Shown here piece after piece: positions 10,874-18,123 of a stretch of DNA of 64,000 bases. The stretch covers positions 558,001-622,000 of the forward strand of contig NZ_JAJVCS010000001.1 of the NCBI RefSeq assembly GCF_021395205.1, in the 5' to 3' direction. Origin of the DNA: Polynucleobacter sp. IMCC 30228 (lineage in GTDB: Bacteria; Pseudomonadota; Gammaproteobacteria; Burkholderiales; Burkholderiaceae). The position numbers were made by a program, and so were the translations under genes. How positions within the stretch are numbered: the stretch's first letter is position 1; each line of letters begins with the position of its first letter. The notes under the pieces are model-generated. The model did not search any database, was not told the DNA's origin, and was given only the letters and a program-made list of their open reading frames with translations.

Positions 10874-11266
10874 ATGAATAAAGTCATTTCGCAGTTTGGT
10901 TTGGAACCAATGCAGCAACAAATTAGTGCTGGTGAACATCAATTTGTAGCGGATGTGAGCGTCAAGCTGGGTGGCGCCAATTCGGGGCCATCACCCCATG
11001 AGCTTTTGGCCGCGGCTTTGGGTGCCTGCACTGGAATTACTTTAAAAATGTACGCACAAAGAAAAGCTTGGCCTTTGAGTAATGCTATTGTCTCTGTTGA
11101 TATCAATCGCGCCAATCAAATTGAGCAGTTTGAGCGCACCATTGAACTCATTGGTAATTTGGATGCAGAGCAGCGGGCACGGCTATTAGAAATAGCCAAT
11201 AAGTGCCCAGTGCATCTTGCTTTAGCGGGGCAGATTCAAATTTCCACCCAATTACTCAACGCATAG
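10874..11266 (+). CDS. OsmC/Ohr family protein
   Basis: The 130-residue protein belongs to the OsmC-like peroxide-reductase superfamily. The two redox cysteines are in LGACTGITLKMYA (near residue 52) and NKCPVHLAL (near residue 115), with the usual GPSPHELLAAALG lead-in. Members reduce organic hydroperoxides using lipoyl or thiol donors; this short, YhfA-like form has no assigned substrate. GGAG precedes the ATG with good spacing. It sits 18 bp after htpG, suggesting a shared stress-response transcript. Confidence 0.85.
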   Translation: MNKVISQFGLEPMQQQISAGEHQFVADVSVKLGGANSGPSPHELLAAALGACTGITLKMYAQRKAWPLSNAIVSVDINRANQIEQFERTIELIGNLDAEQRARLLEIANKCPVHLALAGQIQISTQLLNA

Positions 11267-11270
11267 CAGA

Positions 11271-11597
11271 TTATTTAGAGGTAGAGCTAGAGCCTGAGCT
11301 TGCCTTTTGACCCGCACTATAACCTTGGTTGTACTGAGCCTGTTTTTCTGCTGCCTTATCTTTTTCGTATTTATCATAGACATAGCCGCCAGCTGCACCA
11401 ACGGCAGCGCCACCTACTGCGCCCCAAATTGCTGCGCCGCCTAAAGCTGCTGTCCCAATTGCACCGGCAGCAGCACCAATGGCGCCTCCAGATAAAGTAC
11501 TTTGCTGCGAGCTGTTCATGTTTGAGCAGCCCGTAGTTACCAGGCCAGTAGTTGCAAAGATACTAGTAATGGCGATTAATTTTTTCATCGTATGCAT
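11271..11597 (-). CDS. Glycine-zipper small (lipo)protein
   Basis: The 108-residue exported protein has a signal peptide ending VTTGC, an atypical but plausible lipobox, then a glycine-zipper stretch (GGAIGAAAGAIGTAALGGAA and GAVGGAAVGAAGGYVYD) followed by a charged, Ser-rich tail. Glycine-zipper proteins of this type sit in the outer membrane or periplasm and are often stress-linked; the function is unknown. AGGA with 8-nt spacing supports the start at 11597 over the second Met at 11588. It converges closely with osmC-like (4 bp). Confidence 0.8.
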   Translation of the reverse strand: MHTMKKLIAITSIFATTGLVTTGCSNMNSSQQSTLSGGAIGAAAGAIGTAALGGAAIWGAVGGAAVGAAGGYVYDKYEKDKAAEKQAQYNQGYSAGQKASSGSSSTSK

Positions 11598-11627
11598 AGT
11601 GTTATTCCTTCAGGATGGTCTTAATAA

Positions 11628-11999
11628 TTAAGCGGGGCAAGGGAAGCGCTCAGCTAAATAGCGCAAAGCACTATCGGCCGCAGGGCTACTAAGTAGTGCA
11701 GGTTTGCCTTCGGCCCATTTAACAAAGTCGCTAATCACAGTATCTCGCGTGGGTCCTGGCTGTTTGACGCAAATAAAGGGTTTGGCGATGCTGGGATGTC
11801 GAGTAACTAAATACGTATCGTAAAGACCTGTTGCATAGCCCAAGCAAAAACTGCGTGACTCGCTACTGGCTGGACTTTTGCAGCTAGTAATAAATTCTTG
11901 GGTACTGAGCACTGCGACCTTTTCTTGGGCATATACAACAGTAATAAATGGACTTGCCAAGCCCAAGGCGATAAGTGAAAGTAGGAATTGTTTTTTCAT
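11628..11999 (-). CDS. Rap1a/Tai-like exported protein
   Basis: The 123-residue precursor has a cleavable signal peptide (residues 1-24, ending VVYA). The mature part has four spaced cysteines (TSCKS, FCLGYATGLYD, FICVKQP, FPCPA) and the pattern FxxxCxxx...FCLGYxxGxxD seen in the Rap1a/Tai immunity-protein family. In Serratia these neutralise type VI amidase effectors, but many orphan copies exist. No effector or T6SS gene is adjacent, so immunity is not supported here. It lies 31 bp upstream of the glycine-zipper gene on the same strand. Confidence 0.7.
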   Translation of the reverse strand: MKKQFLLSLIALGLASPFITVVYAQEKVAVLSTQEFITSCKSPASSESRSFCLGYATGLYDTYLVTRHPSIAKPFICVKQPGPTRDTVISDFVKWAEGKPALLSSPAADSALRYLAERFPCPA

Positions 12000-12073
12000 A
12001 TGTGGCCCCTTGATCGGTTATGAAATAATCGTAAATGTAAATTCTACTCAATTTAATAAATCAATAAGGAATT

Positions 12074-12598
12074 ATGGCTATTTTTGAACTCGACGGTATT
12101 CAGCCCCAAGTGGGAGAGGGGGCTTGGGTTGCTGAAAGCGCTGAAGTTATTGGTAACGTACGTTTGGGCCGAAATGCGAATATTTGGCCCCAAGTTGTAA
12201 TTCGGGGCGATAACGAACTAGTTGAAATTGGCGAAGAGGTCAATATTCAAGATGCATCGGTTTTGCATTCAGACCCAGGCTTTCCTTTGAGTCTCGAGAA
12301 ACGGGTATCGATTGGCCATCGGGTGATGCTTCATGGCTGCAAAATTGGCGAAGGCAGTTTAATTGGCATTGGGGCAGTTATTTTAAATGGCGCCAAAATC
12401 GGTAAGCATTGTTTAGTTGGTGCGGGCTCTTTAGTGACAGAAGGTAAGGAATTTCCAGATGGGTCGATGATTTTGGGCTCGCCAGCGAAGGCAGTAAAGT
12501 CGTTATCGCCTGAACAATTAGCACGACTCGAATACATTTCCAGTCATTACGTACAAAATGCGCAGCGCTTTAAAAAAGGCCTGAAACGAATTGGCTAA
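12074..12598 (+). CDS. Gamma-carbonic anhydrase family protein
   Basis: The 174-residue left-handed beta-helix protein is built of hexapeptide repeats from about residue 15 to 140. The three zinc-ligand histidines of the gamma class are visible in ASVLHSDPG, SIGHRVMLHGC (two). The family (YrdA/PaaY type) forms trimers; activity as carbonic anhydrase or CoA-thioester hydrolase varies and cannot be told from sequence. It is divergent from the Rap1a-like gene and stands alone. Confidence 0.9.
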   Translation: MAIFELDGIQPQVGEGAWVAESAEVIGNVRLGRNANIWPQVVIRGDNELVEIGEEVNIQDASVLHSDPGFPLSLEKRVSIGHRVMLHGCKIGEGSLIGIGAVILNGAKIGKHCLVGAGSLVTEGKEFPDGSMILGSPAKAVKSLSPEQLARLEYISSHYVQNAQRFKKGLKRIG

Positions 12599-12638
12599 GC
12601 AATTGGGGACAAAGTTGCTACATAAATCATAGCGATCT

Positions 12639-12652
12639 TTGATCTGCATCAA
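12639..12652. promoter_or_regulatory. Perfect FNR/CRP-superfamily-type palindrome
   Basis: TTGATCTGCATCAA matches the TTGAT-N4-ATCAA consensus of FNR/Anr regulators exactly. It lies 40 bp past the gamma-carbonic anhydrase stop and 237 bp before the chosen start of the MHS transporter, in a 290-bp intergenic region that holds no gene. A perfect 6-bp stem, 4-nt loop hairpin (12651-12666) overlaps its end but lacks a T-tract. Binding is inferred only. Confidence 0.45.
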
Positions 12653-12888
12653 GCTCAAACGAGCTTATTACCATATTATTTTCTTAATCTTTATTGGATT
12701 GCCCTCAACTGTAAATAATTTTGGACAAAAAAAAGACAAAAGAAATTGGTAAATACCAAAAAACCGAATTACTCGGGAAAACCCCAACCCTTTTACATTG
12801 GGAGTTACCCTAGTTAGCATAAAAAAAGCCGTAATACATAGCATAATCATTCCGTTATATCAAACGCATGAAATTATTGGAGAGAAAA

Positions 12889-14556
12889 ATGGCAATAGCA
12901 AAAGCAGCACCAATTTCCGCGGGAGATCGCAAAGTTATTTTTGCTTCTTCGCTGGGCACAGTCTTCGAGTGGTACGACTTCTACTTGTATGGCTCACTAG
13001 CTGCCATTATTGCTAAGCAATTTTTTAGTGGCCTAGATGAAGGATCGGCATTTATTTTTGCATTGCTGGCTTTTGCTGCTGGTTTTATTGTGCGGCCTTT
13101 TGGTGCTTTGGTGTTTGGGCGCTTGGGCGACTTAATTGGTAGAAAGTACACCTTTTTAGTAACGATCGTCATCATGGGATCAGCCACCTTTATCGTAGGT
13201 CTATTGCCAAATTACGCGACGATTGGCATTGCAGCACCAGTACTTCTAATTAGCCTACGCATTCTGCAGGGCTTAGCTTTGGGTGGTGAATATGGCGGCG
13301 CAGCCACATATGTTGCCGAACATGCACCACGAAATAAGCGGGGGGCCTATACGGCTTGGATTCAAACGACCGCTACGCTCGGACTGTTTTTATCATTGTT
13401 AGTCATTTTGGCTACGCGTGAATTCACGGGCCCTGATTTTGATGTATGGGGCTGGAGAGTGCCTTTCCTTGTATCGATCTTTTTGTTGGGTATTTCGGTG
13501 TGGATTCGCTTGTCGATGGCTGAATCACCTGCGTTTAAGAAAATGAAGGAAGAGAACAAGCTTTCCAAATCGCCGTTAGCTGAATCCTTTACTGAGTGGA
13601 AAAACCTCAAGATCGTAATCTTGGCTTTATTCGGTTTGGTTGCTGGCCAGGCTGTAGTTTGGTATTGCGGCATGTTCTATGAGTTGTTTTTCCTTACCCA
13701 GGTTCTGAAAGTCGATGGGAAAACCGCTAATTTAATGGTTGCAGGCGCATTAATATTGGGCACCCCGTTTTTCATTGTATTTGGTTCGTGGTCTGACAAA
13801 ATTGGCCGCAAGCCAATCATTATGGCTGGACTGTTATTGGCAGTTATTACATATATACCCAATACGCCAGTGTCGGTATTTAATGGCCTCACCCACTTTG
13901 CTAACCCTGCATTAGAAAAAGCAATGGCAACTTCACCTGCCTCAATTACAGTTGATCCTGCAGAGTGCTCATTCCAATTTAATCCAACAGGTACGGTTAA
14001 GTTCACCAGTTCTTGCGATATTGCTAAGCAGGTGATGGCAACTAACTCAGCAAGTTACACTACTATTCCATCAGCCCCAGGAACGGTGGCGCAGGTGAAG
14101 ATTGGTGAAACTGTCATTGATGGCTATGCCGCCAAGGGAATGGCTCCAGCCGATGCGAAGGCAGCGGATGCAAAATTCAAAAAAGAAATTCGTAGTGCTT
14201 TAGATGCCGCTGGTTACCCTGCGAAAGCAAATCCTGCGGATATCAATATACCAATGGTGGTCTTACTGTTGGTTTACTTGGTTATCCTGGTAACAATGGT
14301 GTATGGTCCAATTGCTGCTGCTTTAGTTGAAATGTTCCCAACCCGTATTCGTTACACTTCAATGTCATTGCCGTATCACATTGGTAATGGTTGGTTTGGT
14401 GGTCTCTTGCCAACTATTTCCTTTGCTTTAGTAGCCCAAAACGGCAATATTTATTACGGCCTTTGGTATCCCATTATTGTGGCCTCTGCTACTTTAGTGA
14501 TCGGTGTTCTTTTTGTAAAAGAAACAAAAGATATCGATATTTATGCTCGTGACTAG
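12889..14556 (+). CDS. MHS-family (metabolite:H+ symporter) MFS transporter with large periplasmic loop
   Basis: This 555-residue major-facilitator permease is of the ProP/KgtP/ShiA group. MFS signatures are visible: GRLGDLIGRKYTF between TM2 and TM3, LGGEYGGAATYVAEHAP in TM5, and the second-half GSWSDKIGRKPI. It is longer than typical MHS proteins (about 430-450) because of a hydrophilic insert of about 120 residues (roughly residues 325-450) between TM9 and TM10, predicted to face the periplasm. GGAGAG at 12879-12884 favours ATG 12889 over the ATG at 12868. The substrate is unknown; organic acids or osmolytes are plausible. A strong terminator follows. Confidence 0.88.
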   Translation: MAIAKAAPISAGDRKVIFASSLGTVFEWYDFYLYGSLAAIIAKQFFSGLDEGSAFIFALLAFAAGFIVRPFGALVFGRLGDLIGRKYTFLVTIVIMGSATFIVGLLPNYATIGIAAPVLLISLRILQGLALGGEYGGAATYVAEHAPRNKRGAYTAWIQTTATLGLFLSLLVILATREFTGPDFDVWGWRVPFLVSIFLLGISVWIRLSMAESPAFKKMKEENKLSKSPLAESFTEWKNLKIVILALFGLVAGQAVVWYCGMFYELFFLTQVLKVDGKTANLMVAGALILGTPFFIVFGSWSDKIGRKPIIMAGLLLAVITYIPNTPVSVFNGLTHFANPALEKAMATSPASITVDPAECSFQFNPTGTVKFTSSCDIAKQVMATNSASYTTIPSAPGTVAQVKIGETVIDGYAAKGMAPADAKAADAKFKKEIRSALDAAGYPAKANPADINIPMVVLLLVYLVILVTMVYGPIAAALVEMFPTRIRYTSMSLPYHIGNGWFGGLLPTISFALVAQNGNIYYGLWYPIIVASATLVIGVLFVKETKDIDIYARD

Positions 14557-14575
14557 GGTATTGAACTAGTTAAGT

Positions 14576-14610
14576 AAAAAACCCGATTGCCAAAAACAAT
14601 CGGGTTTTTT
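14576..14610 (+). terminator. Rho-independent terminator after the MHS transporter
   Basis: An 8-bp GC-containing stem CCCGATTG / CAATCGGG with a 7-nt loop is flanked by an A-tract and followed by TTTTTT. The A-tract makes it usable in both directions, so it may also end the MOSC gene on the minus strand. Confidence 0.92.
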
Positions 14611-14633
14611 CTTTTGGCACAGCCGTAAATAAA

Positions 14634-15221
14634 CTACCTATTAATGAGTAGTTTATTTTGCTGCGCAATTGAAATCTCCCGCGGGCCTGGCGTTACATCA
14701 ATTGAATTACCAGCACTGATTAAGCCAGGTTTTAGTACCCGCAAATACCAACCAGAATAAGCATTTTTCAGCATGGCCTTAGCTGCGCCGTTAAACCCCA
14801 GCTTGGCATTGAATTTAAAGCAGGGTTCGCGTAACTTCACTACCGCAAGTTCAGCAGCCCCAATGCGCCAGCGATCACCGATATATACGTCTGCTTCAAG
14901 CAGGCCAGTAATGGTTAGATTTTCTCCGAGCTCACCATGGCTTAAAGCAATTGTTTGTTGGCGCTCTTGGCCTAAGAGCGTATTCCAAAAATCATAATGC
15001 TCACTAGGGTAGGCATAAACCGCTTTTTCGATGCCACCATGCACTGTAAGGTCAGCTTGTTCATCGCCATCAAGCCCTAGCACCCCAAGCAAAATAGGCT
15101 TTGGGTTAGCGATTTGGCTAACTGGTATCTTATTAATCGCTGAGGGCACCACTGTAAATTCGGGGTGATGTACCCCAGGTAATGGAGCCACTTTGCCAAT
15201 TGAGATGGTGAGAATACGCAA
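14634..15221 (-). CDS. MOSC-domain protein (YiiM-like)
   Basis: The 195-residue protein is a MOSC domain with the motifs DGDEQADLTVHGGIEKAVYA, GENLTITGL and LREPCFKFNAKLG; the conserved Cys near residue 142 is the expected molybdenum-cofactor sulfur-carrier residue. YiiM-type members reduce N-hydroxylated bases such as 6-hydroxylaminopurine. The start is TTG at 15221, supported by GGAGG seven nt upstream. It is transcribed alone, toward the shared terminator at 14576-14610. Confidence 0.88.
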   Translation of the reverse strand: MRILTISIGKVAPLPGVHHPEFTVVPSAINKIPVSQIANPKPILLGVLGLDGDEQADLTVHGGIEKAVYAYPSEHYDFWNTLLGQERQQTIALSHGELGENLTITGLLEADVYIGDRWRIGAAELAVVKLREPCFKFNAKLGFNGAAKAMLKNAYSGWYLRVLKPGLISAGNSIDVTPGPREISIAQQNKLLINR

Positions 15222-15339
15222 GAGTAAGCCTCCATTAAAAGTAGTTTTATTTTAACTTTGATAAACTTAAAAGGCTTAATTTCTTGGTAGACTACGATAA
15301 CCAAAAGAAATAGACCATTATTGAAAAGGACGTAACGTT

Positions 15340-15780
15340 ATGCAATCCTTACTGCGCATGCTGACCTTGTTAATTTCCTTAATAATCTGTGCCCCTGTAA
15401 TAGCAGCGCCACTCATCGTTGCTAAAGAAGCGGCCTTACCTCCAGCAGCCGGCGTTCTTGCCACCCGTGGTATTTCGCGTGGGCCTTCAGTCAAAATGGC
15501 TTCGCCTGAGCCAGATGTTGCAGTCAGTTCGCCGCTCGATTTTAAGGTCGTATTTGAAGCGCGTGGGGGTGAAAAAATTGATCCGAATTCAGTAAAAGTC
15601 ATTTATATGAAGTCACCTTTTGTTGATTTAACCCCGCGCTTAAAAAATGCTATCTCAGCAAACGGCATTGATTTTCCAAAAGCAGAAGTACCCCCAGGCA
15701 CCCACACTATTCGTATTACTGTTAAAGACACCGAAGGCAGAGAAACTAACTCAGTGCAAACTTTGGTGGTTAATAAGTAA
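15340..15780 (+). CDS. Secreted Ig-like-fold hypothetical protein
   Basis: The 146-residue precursor has a signal peptide (residues 1-23, cleavage after PVIAA). The mature part is short and beta-rich, with the pattern LDFKVVFEARGGEKIDPNSV ... GTHTIRITVKDTEGRET, resembling a single Ig/cadherin-like or bacterial surface-adhesion beta-sandwich. No family is recognised. It is the first gene of a five-gene plus-strand operon; its TAA overlaps the next ATG (TAATG). It is likely periplasmic. Confidence 0.72.
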   Translation: MQSLLRMLTLLISLIICAPVIAAPLIVAKEAALPPAAGVLATRGISRGPSVKMASPEPDVAVSSPLDFKVVFEARGGEKIDPNSVKVIYMKSPFVDLTPRLKNAISANGIDFPKAEVPPGTHTIRITVKDTEGRETNSVQTLVVNK

Positions 15781-16559
15781 TGCAATGCCCTTATTGCCTT
15801 TCTGAAGTTGCTGAAGAGGCATTTGTATGTAAAGTTTGTACTCGCGATTTATACCTCTTTAAGCCCATGATGGCTAAGGTTGCTGAATTAGAAAAGCAAC
15901 TTGAAGAGATGCCAAATCAGAAAGCTTACGAAGAGCAGATTGCAAAATTAGAGGGATTACTACAAGAGAGTGAGAGTGCAGCACTGTCAAGGCGGGGCTT
16001 TAGGGAAATTTTTTTCGATACAGTGATCTTTATTTTCATCCCACTTTTATTGTTATTAGCGGCGCATGCATTAATAACGGTAGTGTTTGACACCAAGATG
16101 TTATATCTCCGCATTATTTCAATTTGCTTGCCATTACCTTTTGGTTACTTTCTCTTTAAACGGGTGCATCACCATATTTTTCCTTGGTTTTTAGCAATCC
16201 TTTTTCTAGCTATTGCATCGGTTATTGGCATGAGTGGGATTACCAGCCTGGTCGATAAATCACCCATTTGGCCGCAAAATCTTTTTGAATGGCGTGAATC
16301 ATTAGCGTATTCCGCAAGTATTGCATTTAGTTTTTTAACTGGCATGCTGATTGGTAAGATCACCTACACGAGTAAAAAAAGTAAATCAGCCGCGGAGAAC
16401 CCTTGGGTAATGGCAGTTGTAGGGGCGCTGGGAGAAGATAAGCTCTCGCCCGAAGCCTTAAAGCATTTAGTGAAAAATCTGCATAAATATGCTGGGATGG
16501 CATTTGCAGCAGTATCAACTTCTGTTTCAGTCTATACGGGTCTAAAGGATTTTCTCTAA
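15780..16559 (+). CDS. Zinc-ribbon, coiled-coil, four-TM membrane protein
   Basis: The 259-residue protein starts with MQCPYCLSEVAEEAFVCKVC, a treble-clef/zinc-ribbon with Cys 3, 6, 17 and 20. A short coiled coil follows (about residues 28-68), then four hydrophobic segments (about 80-105, 108-125, 130-155, 173-195) and a cytosolic C-terminal tail. No named family is recognised. It overlaps the preceding stop by one base and lies 29 bp before the next gene. A cytosolic metal- or protein-sensing head joined to a membrane anchor would suit signalling or assembly of the exported partners, but this is inference. Confidence 0.72.
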   Translation: MQCPYCLSEVAEEAFVCKVCTRDLYLFKPMMAKVAELEKQLEEMPNQKAYEEQIAKLEGLLQESESAALSRRGFREIFFDTVIFIFIPLLLLLAAHALITVVFDTKMLYLRIISICLPLPFGYFLFKRVHHHIFPWFLAILFLAIASVIGMSGITSLVDKSPIWPQNLFEWRESLAYSASIAFSFLTGMLIGKITYTSKKSKSAAENPWVMAVVGALGEDKLSPEALKHLVKNLHKYAGMAFAAVSTSVSVYTGLKDFL

Positions 16560-16588
16560 TTTAAAAATATAAAGATGTAAGGGTTGCA

Positions 16589-17233
16589 ATGATCAAAATA
16601 ATTATTGGCATCACTCTTTTTAACTGCAGCTTTTTTTCATATGCGTTTAACATTTATTCAACCGGCGGCAGTATTGAATCCTGCATTAAAGCCCCCAGCA
16701 AAGAAAAATTTACTACCGATCTAGCGAATTTATTAAAAGCCAAAGGGCTTAATGCTTATGTAATTGATGGGGGCTCTAGTCAAGACTATTTACCGCTTTT
16801 ATTTCAGCGCTTAACGGAGTCAGTAAATTCCAAAACAAGAATAATAATTTATGTATCTCCCGGCGGCGGCTATAAACATCCCGAATGGCAGCAGTTGCAG
16901 TACATTGAAAAGGTATTAATATTTGCTCAAGAAAAAAATCTTGCGACAATTGTGGTCTTGCCGGAGAAATCATTAACTCCAGATAGCGCTTTTCTCCAAA
17001 AGACGGATGCATTAGTCGCTAAATATGGCGCCTATGACTATGGCAGTTATGCTAAAAATGTTCCTCTGGACGATAAATACTGGAAATATAAAATCGATGC
17101 AGCAAGACCAATTCCAGCTGGCCCACAGGAAAAGGGCGCAAAAAAATATATGTCTGGCGCGGGCTGCGAACTTTGGGCAGAAAACATGCTTCCGCTAGTC
17201 ATGCAAGTGATTGAAGAGCGCAATATTCAATAG
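16589..17233 (+). CDS. Secreted hypothetical protein, unrecognised family
   Basis: The 214-residue precursor has a signal peptide (about residues 1-19, ending FSYA). The mature region looks alpha/beta: a helix, then strand-like NAYVIDGGSS, then RIIIYVSPGGGYKHPEW, then ATIVVLPEKSL, with two Cys (SCIKAP near the mature N-terminus and GAGCELWAENM near the C-terminus) that could form a disulphide. No catalytic signature or family is recognised; a Rossmann-like or SGNH-like fold is possible. It is third in the operon, 41 bp before the hydrolase gene. Confidence 0.65.
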   Translation: MIKIIIGITLFNCSFFSYAFNIYSTGGSIESCIKAPSKEKFTTDLANLLKAKGLNAYVIDGGSSQDYLPLLFQRLTESVNSKTRIIIYVSPGGGYKHPEWQQLQYIEKVLIFAQEKNLATIVVLPEKSLTPDSAFLQKTDALVAKYGAYDYGSYAKNVPLDDKYWKYKIDAARPIPAGPQEKGAKKYMSGAGCELWAENMLPLVMQVIEERNIQ

Positions 17234-17274
17234 TTGGCAGCTCCATTACCTAAATAGAGCGCGCGCATAAAATT

Positions 17275-18093
17275 ATGAAATGGTTTTTCACTCTTCATAA
17301 ATTATTAAGAATATTTATTTTTTTTGTTTTTCTTGCAAGCATTCACAGTGCTAATGGTCAAATTGATGCCAAGCAGATAGGTATCGTGGTAATGCATGGT
17401 AGCGGCGGAAAGCCAACGGGATATGTATACGATTTGGCAACTGCATTGGAAGGCAAGGGCTATCTGGTAACAAACCTAGAGATGCCTTGGTCTGGAAGAA
17501 GGGCAGCTGATGTAACGGCAGAGGTAGGTTTAGAGGAATTAGGCCAGGCGATTATGCAATTACAAAAAAAGGGAGCTAAGGCGATCTTTTTAGCAGGACA
17601 TAGTTTTGGAGGTACTTTCGCGCTTTATTACGCCGGTGTAAATTTAGTGGATGGAGTTATTGCAATTGCACCCGGTGGGGTCGATTCTGATTTTTACCAA
17701 AGCAAAATTGCCAACTCCCTCAATCATGCCCGTCAATTAATTGCTGAGGGCCGCGGCGATCAGAAAGAAAATTTTGCAAATTATGAAAATTCAAGGGGAG
17801 ACTATACGACCTTGACCCCAGCTAAAGCCTATGTTTCTTGGTATAGCAAAGATAGTGTGATGAATGCTAGTAATGCCTTTAAACGCGTAAGAACAGATAT
17901 ACCAGTACTGTACATTGTCCCAACCAATGATTACCCTTTCCTTAGGCGCGCTAAAGCAGCACGCTGGGCCCAATTGCCACCCAACCCTAAAAATGAATTA
18001 TATGAGCCTATTGCCAGTCATTTAGAGGCGCCAACCGTGTCGATTAATGAAATAATTAGATGGATTAATATGATCGTTACAGATAAAAATTAG
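17275..18093 (+). CDS. Exported alpha/beta hydrolase
   Basis: The 272-residue precursor has a signal peptide (about residues 1-28, ending SANG). The alpha/beta-hydrolase core is clear: oxyanion-loop GIVVMHGSGGKPTGY, nucleophile elbow LAGHSFGGTFALYYA with Ser110, an acid candidate near VPTNDYPFL and a terminal His in IASHLEAPT. The substrate (ester, peptide or lipid) is not indicated. The start has no obvious Shine-Dalgarno. It is the fourth gene of the operon, 30 bp upstream of the CHAT gene. Confidence 0.82.
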   Translation: MKWFFTLHKLLRIFIFFVFLASIHSANGQIDAKQIGIVVMHGSGGKPTGYVYDLATALEGKGYLVTNLEMPWSGRRAADVTAEVGLEELGQAIMQLQKKGAKAIFLAGHSFGGTFALYYAGVNLVDGVIAIAPGGVDSDFYQSKIANSLNHARQLIAEGRGDQKENFANYENSRGDYTTLTPAKAYVSWYSKDSVMNASNAFKRVRTDIPVLYIVPTNDYPFLRRAKAARWAQLPPNPKNELYEPIASHLEAPTVSINEIIRWINMIVTDKN

Positions 18094-18123
18094 AATAATA
18101 TAGGTCGCAAAAAAGGAGACAAA

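Noticed and set aside
11628..11999. T6SS immunity gene call
   Set aside because: There is no effector or secretion gene nearby; only family resemblance is kept.
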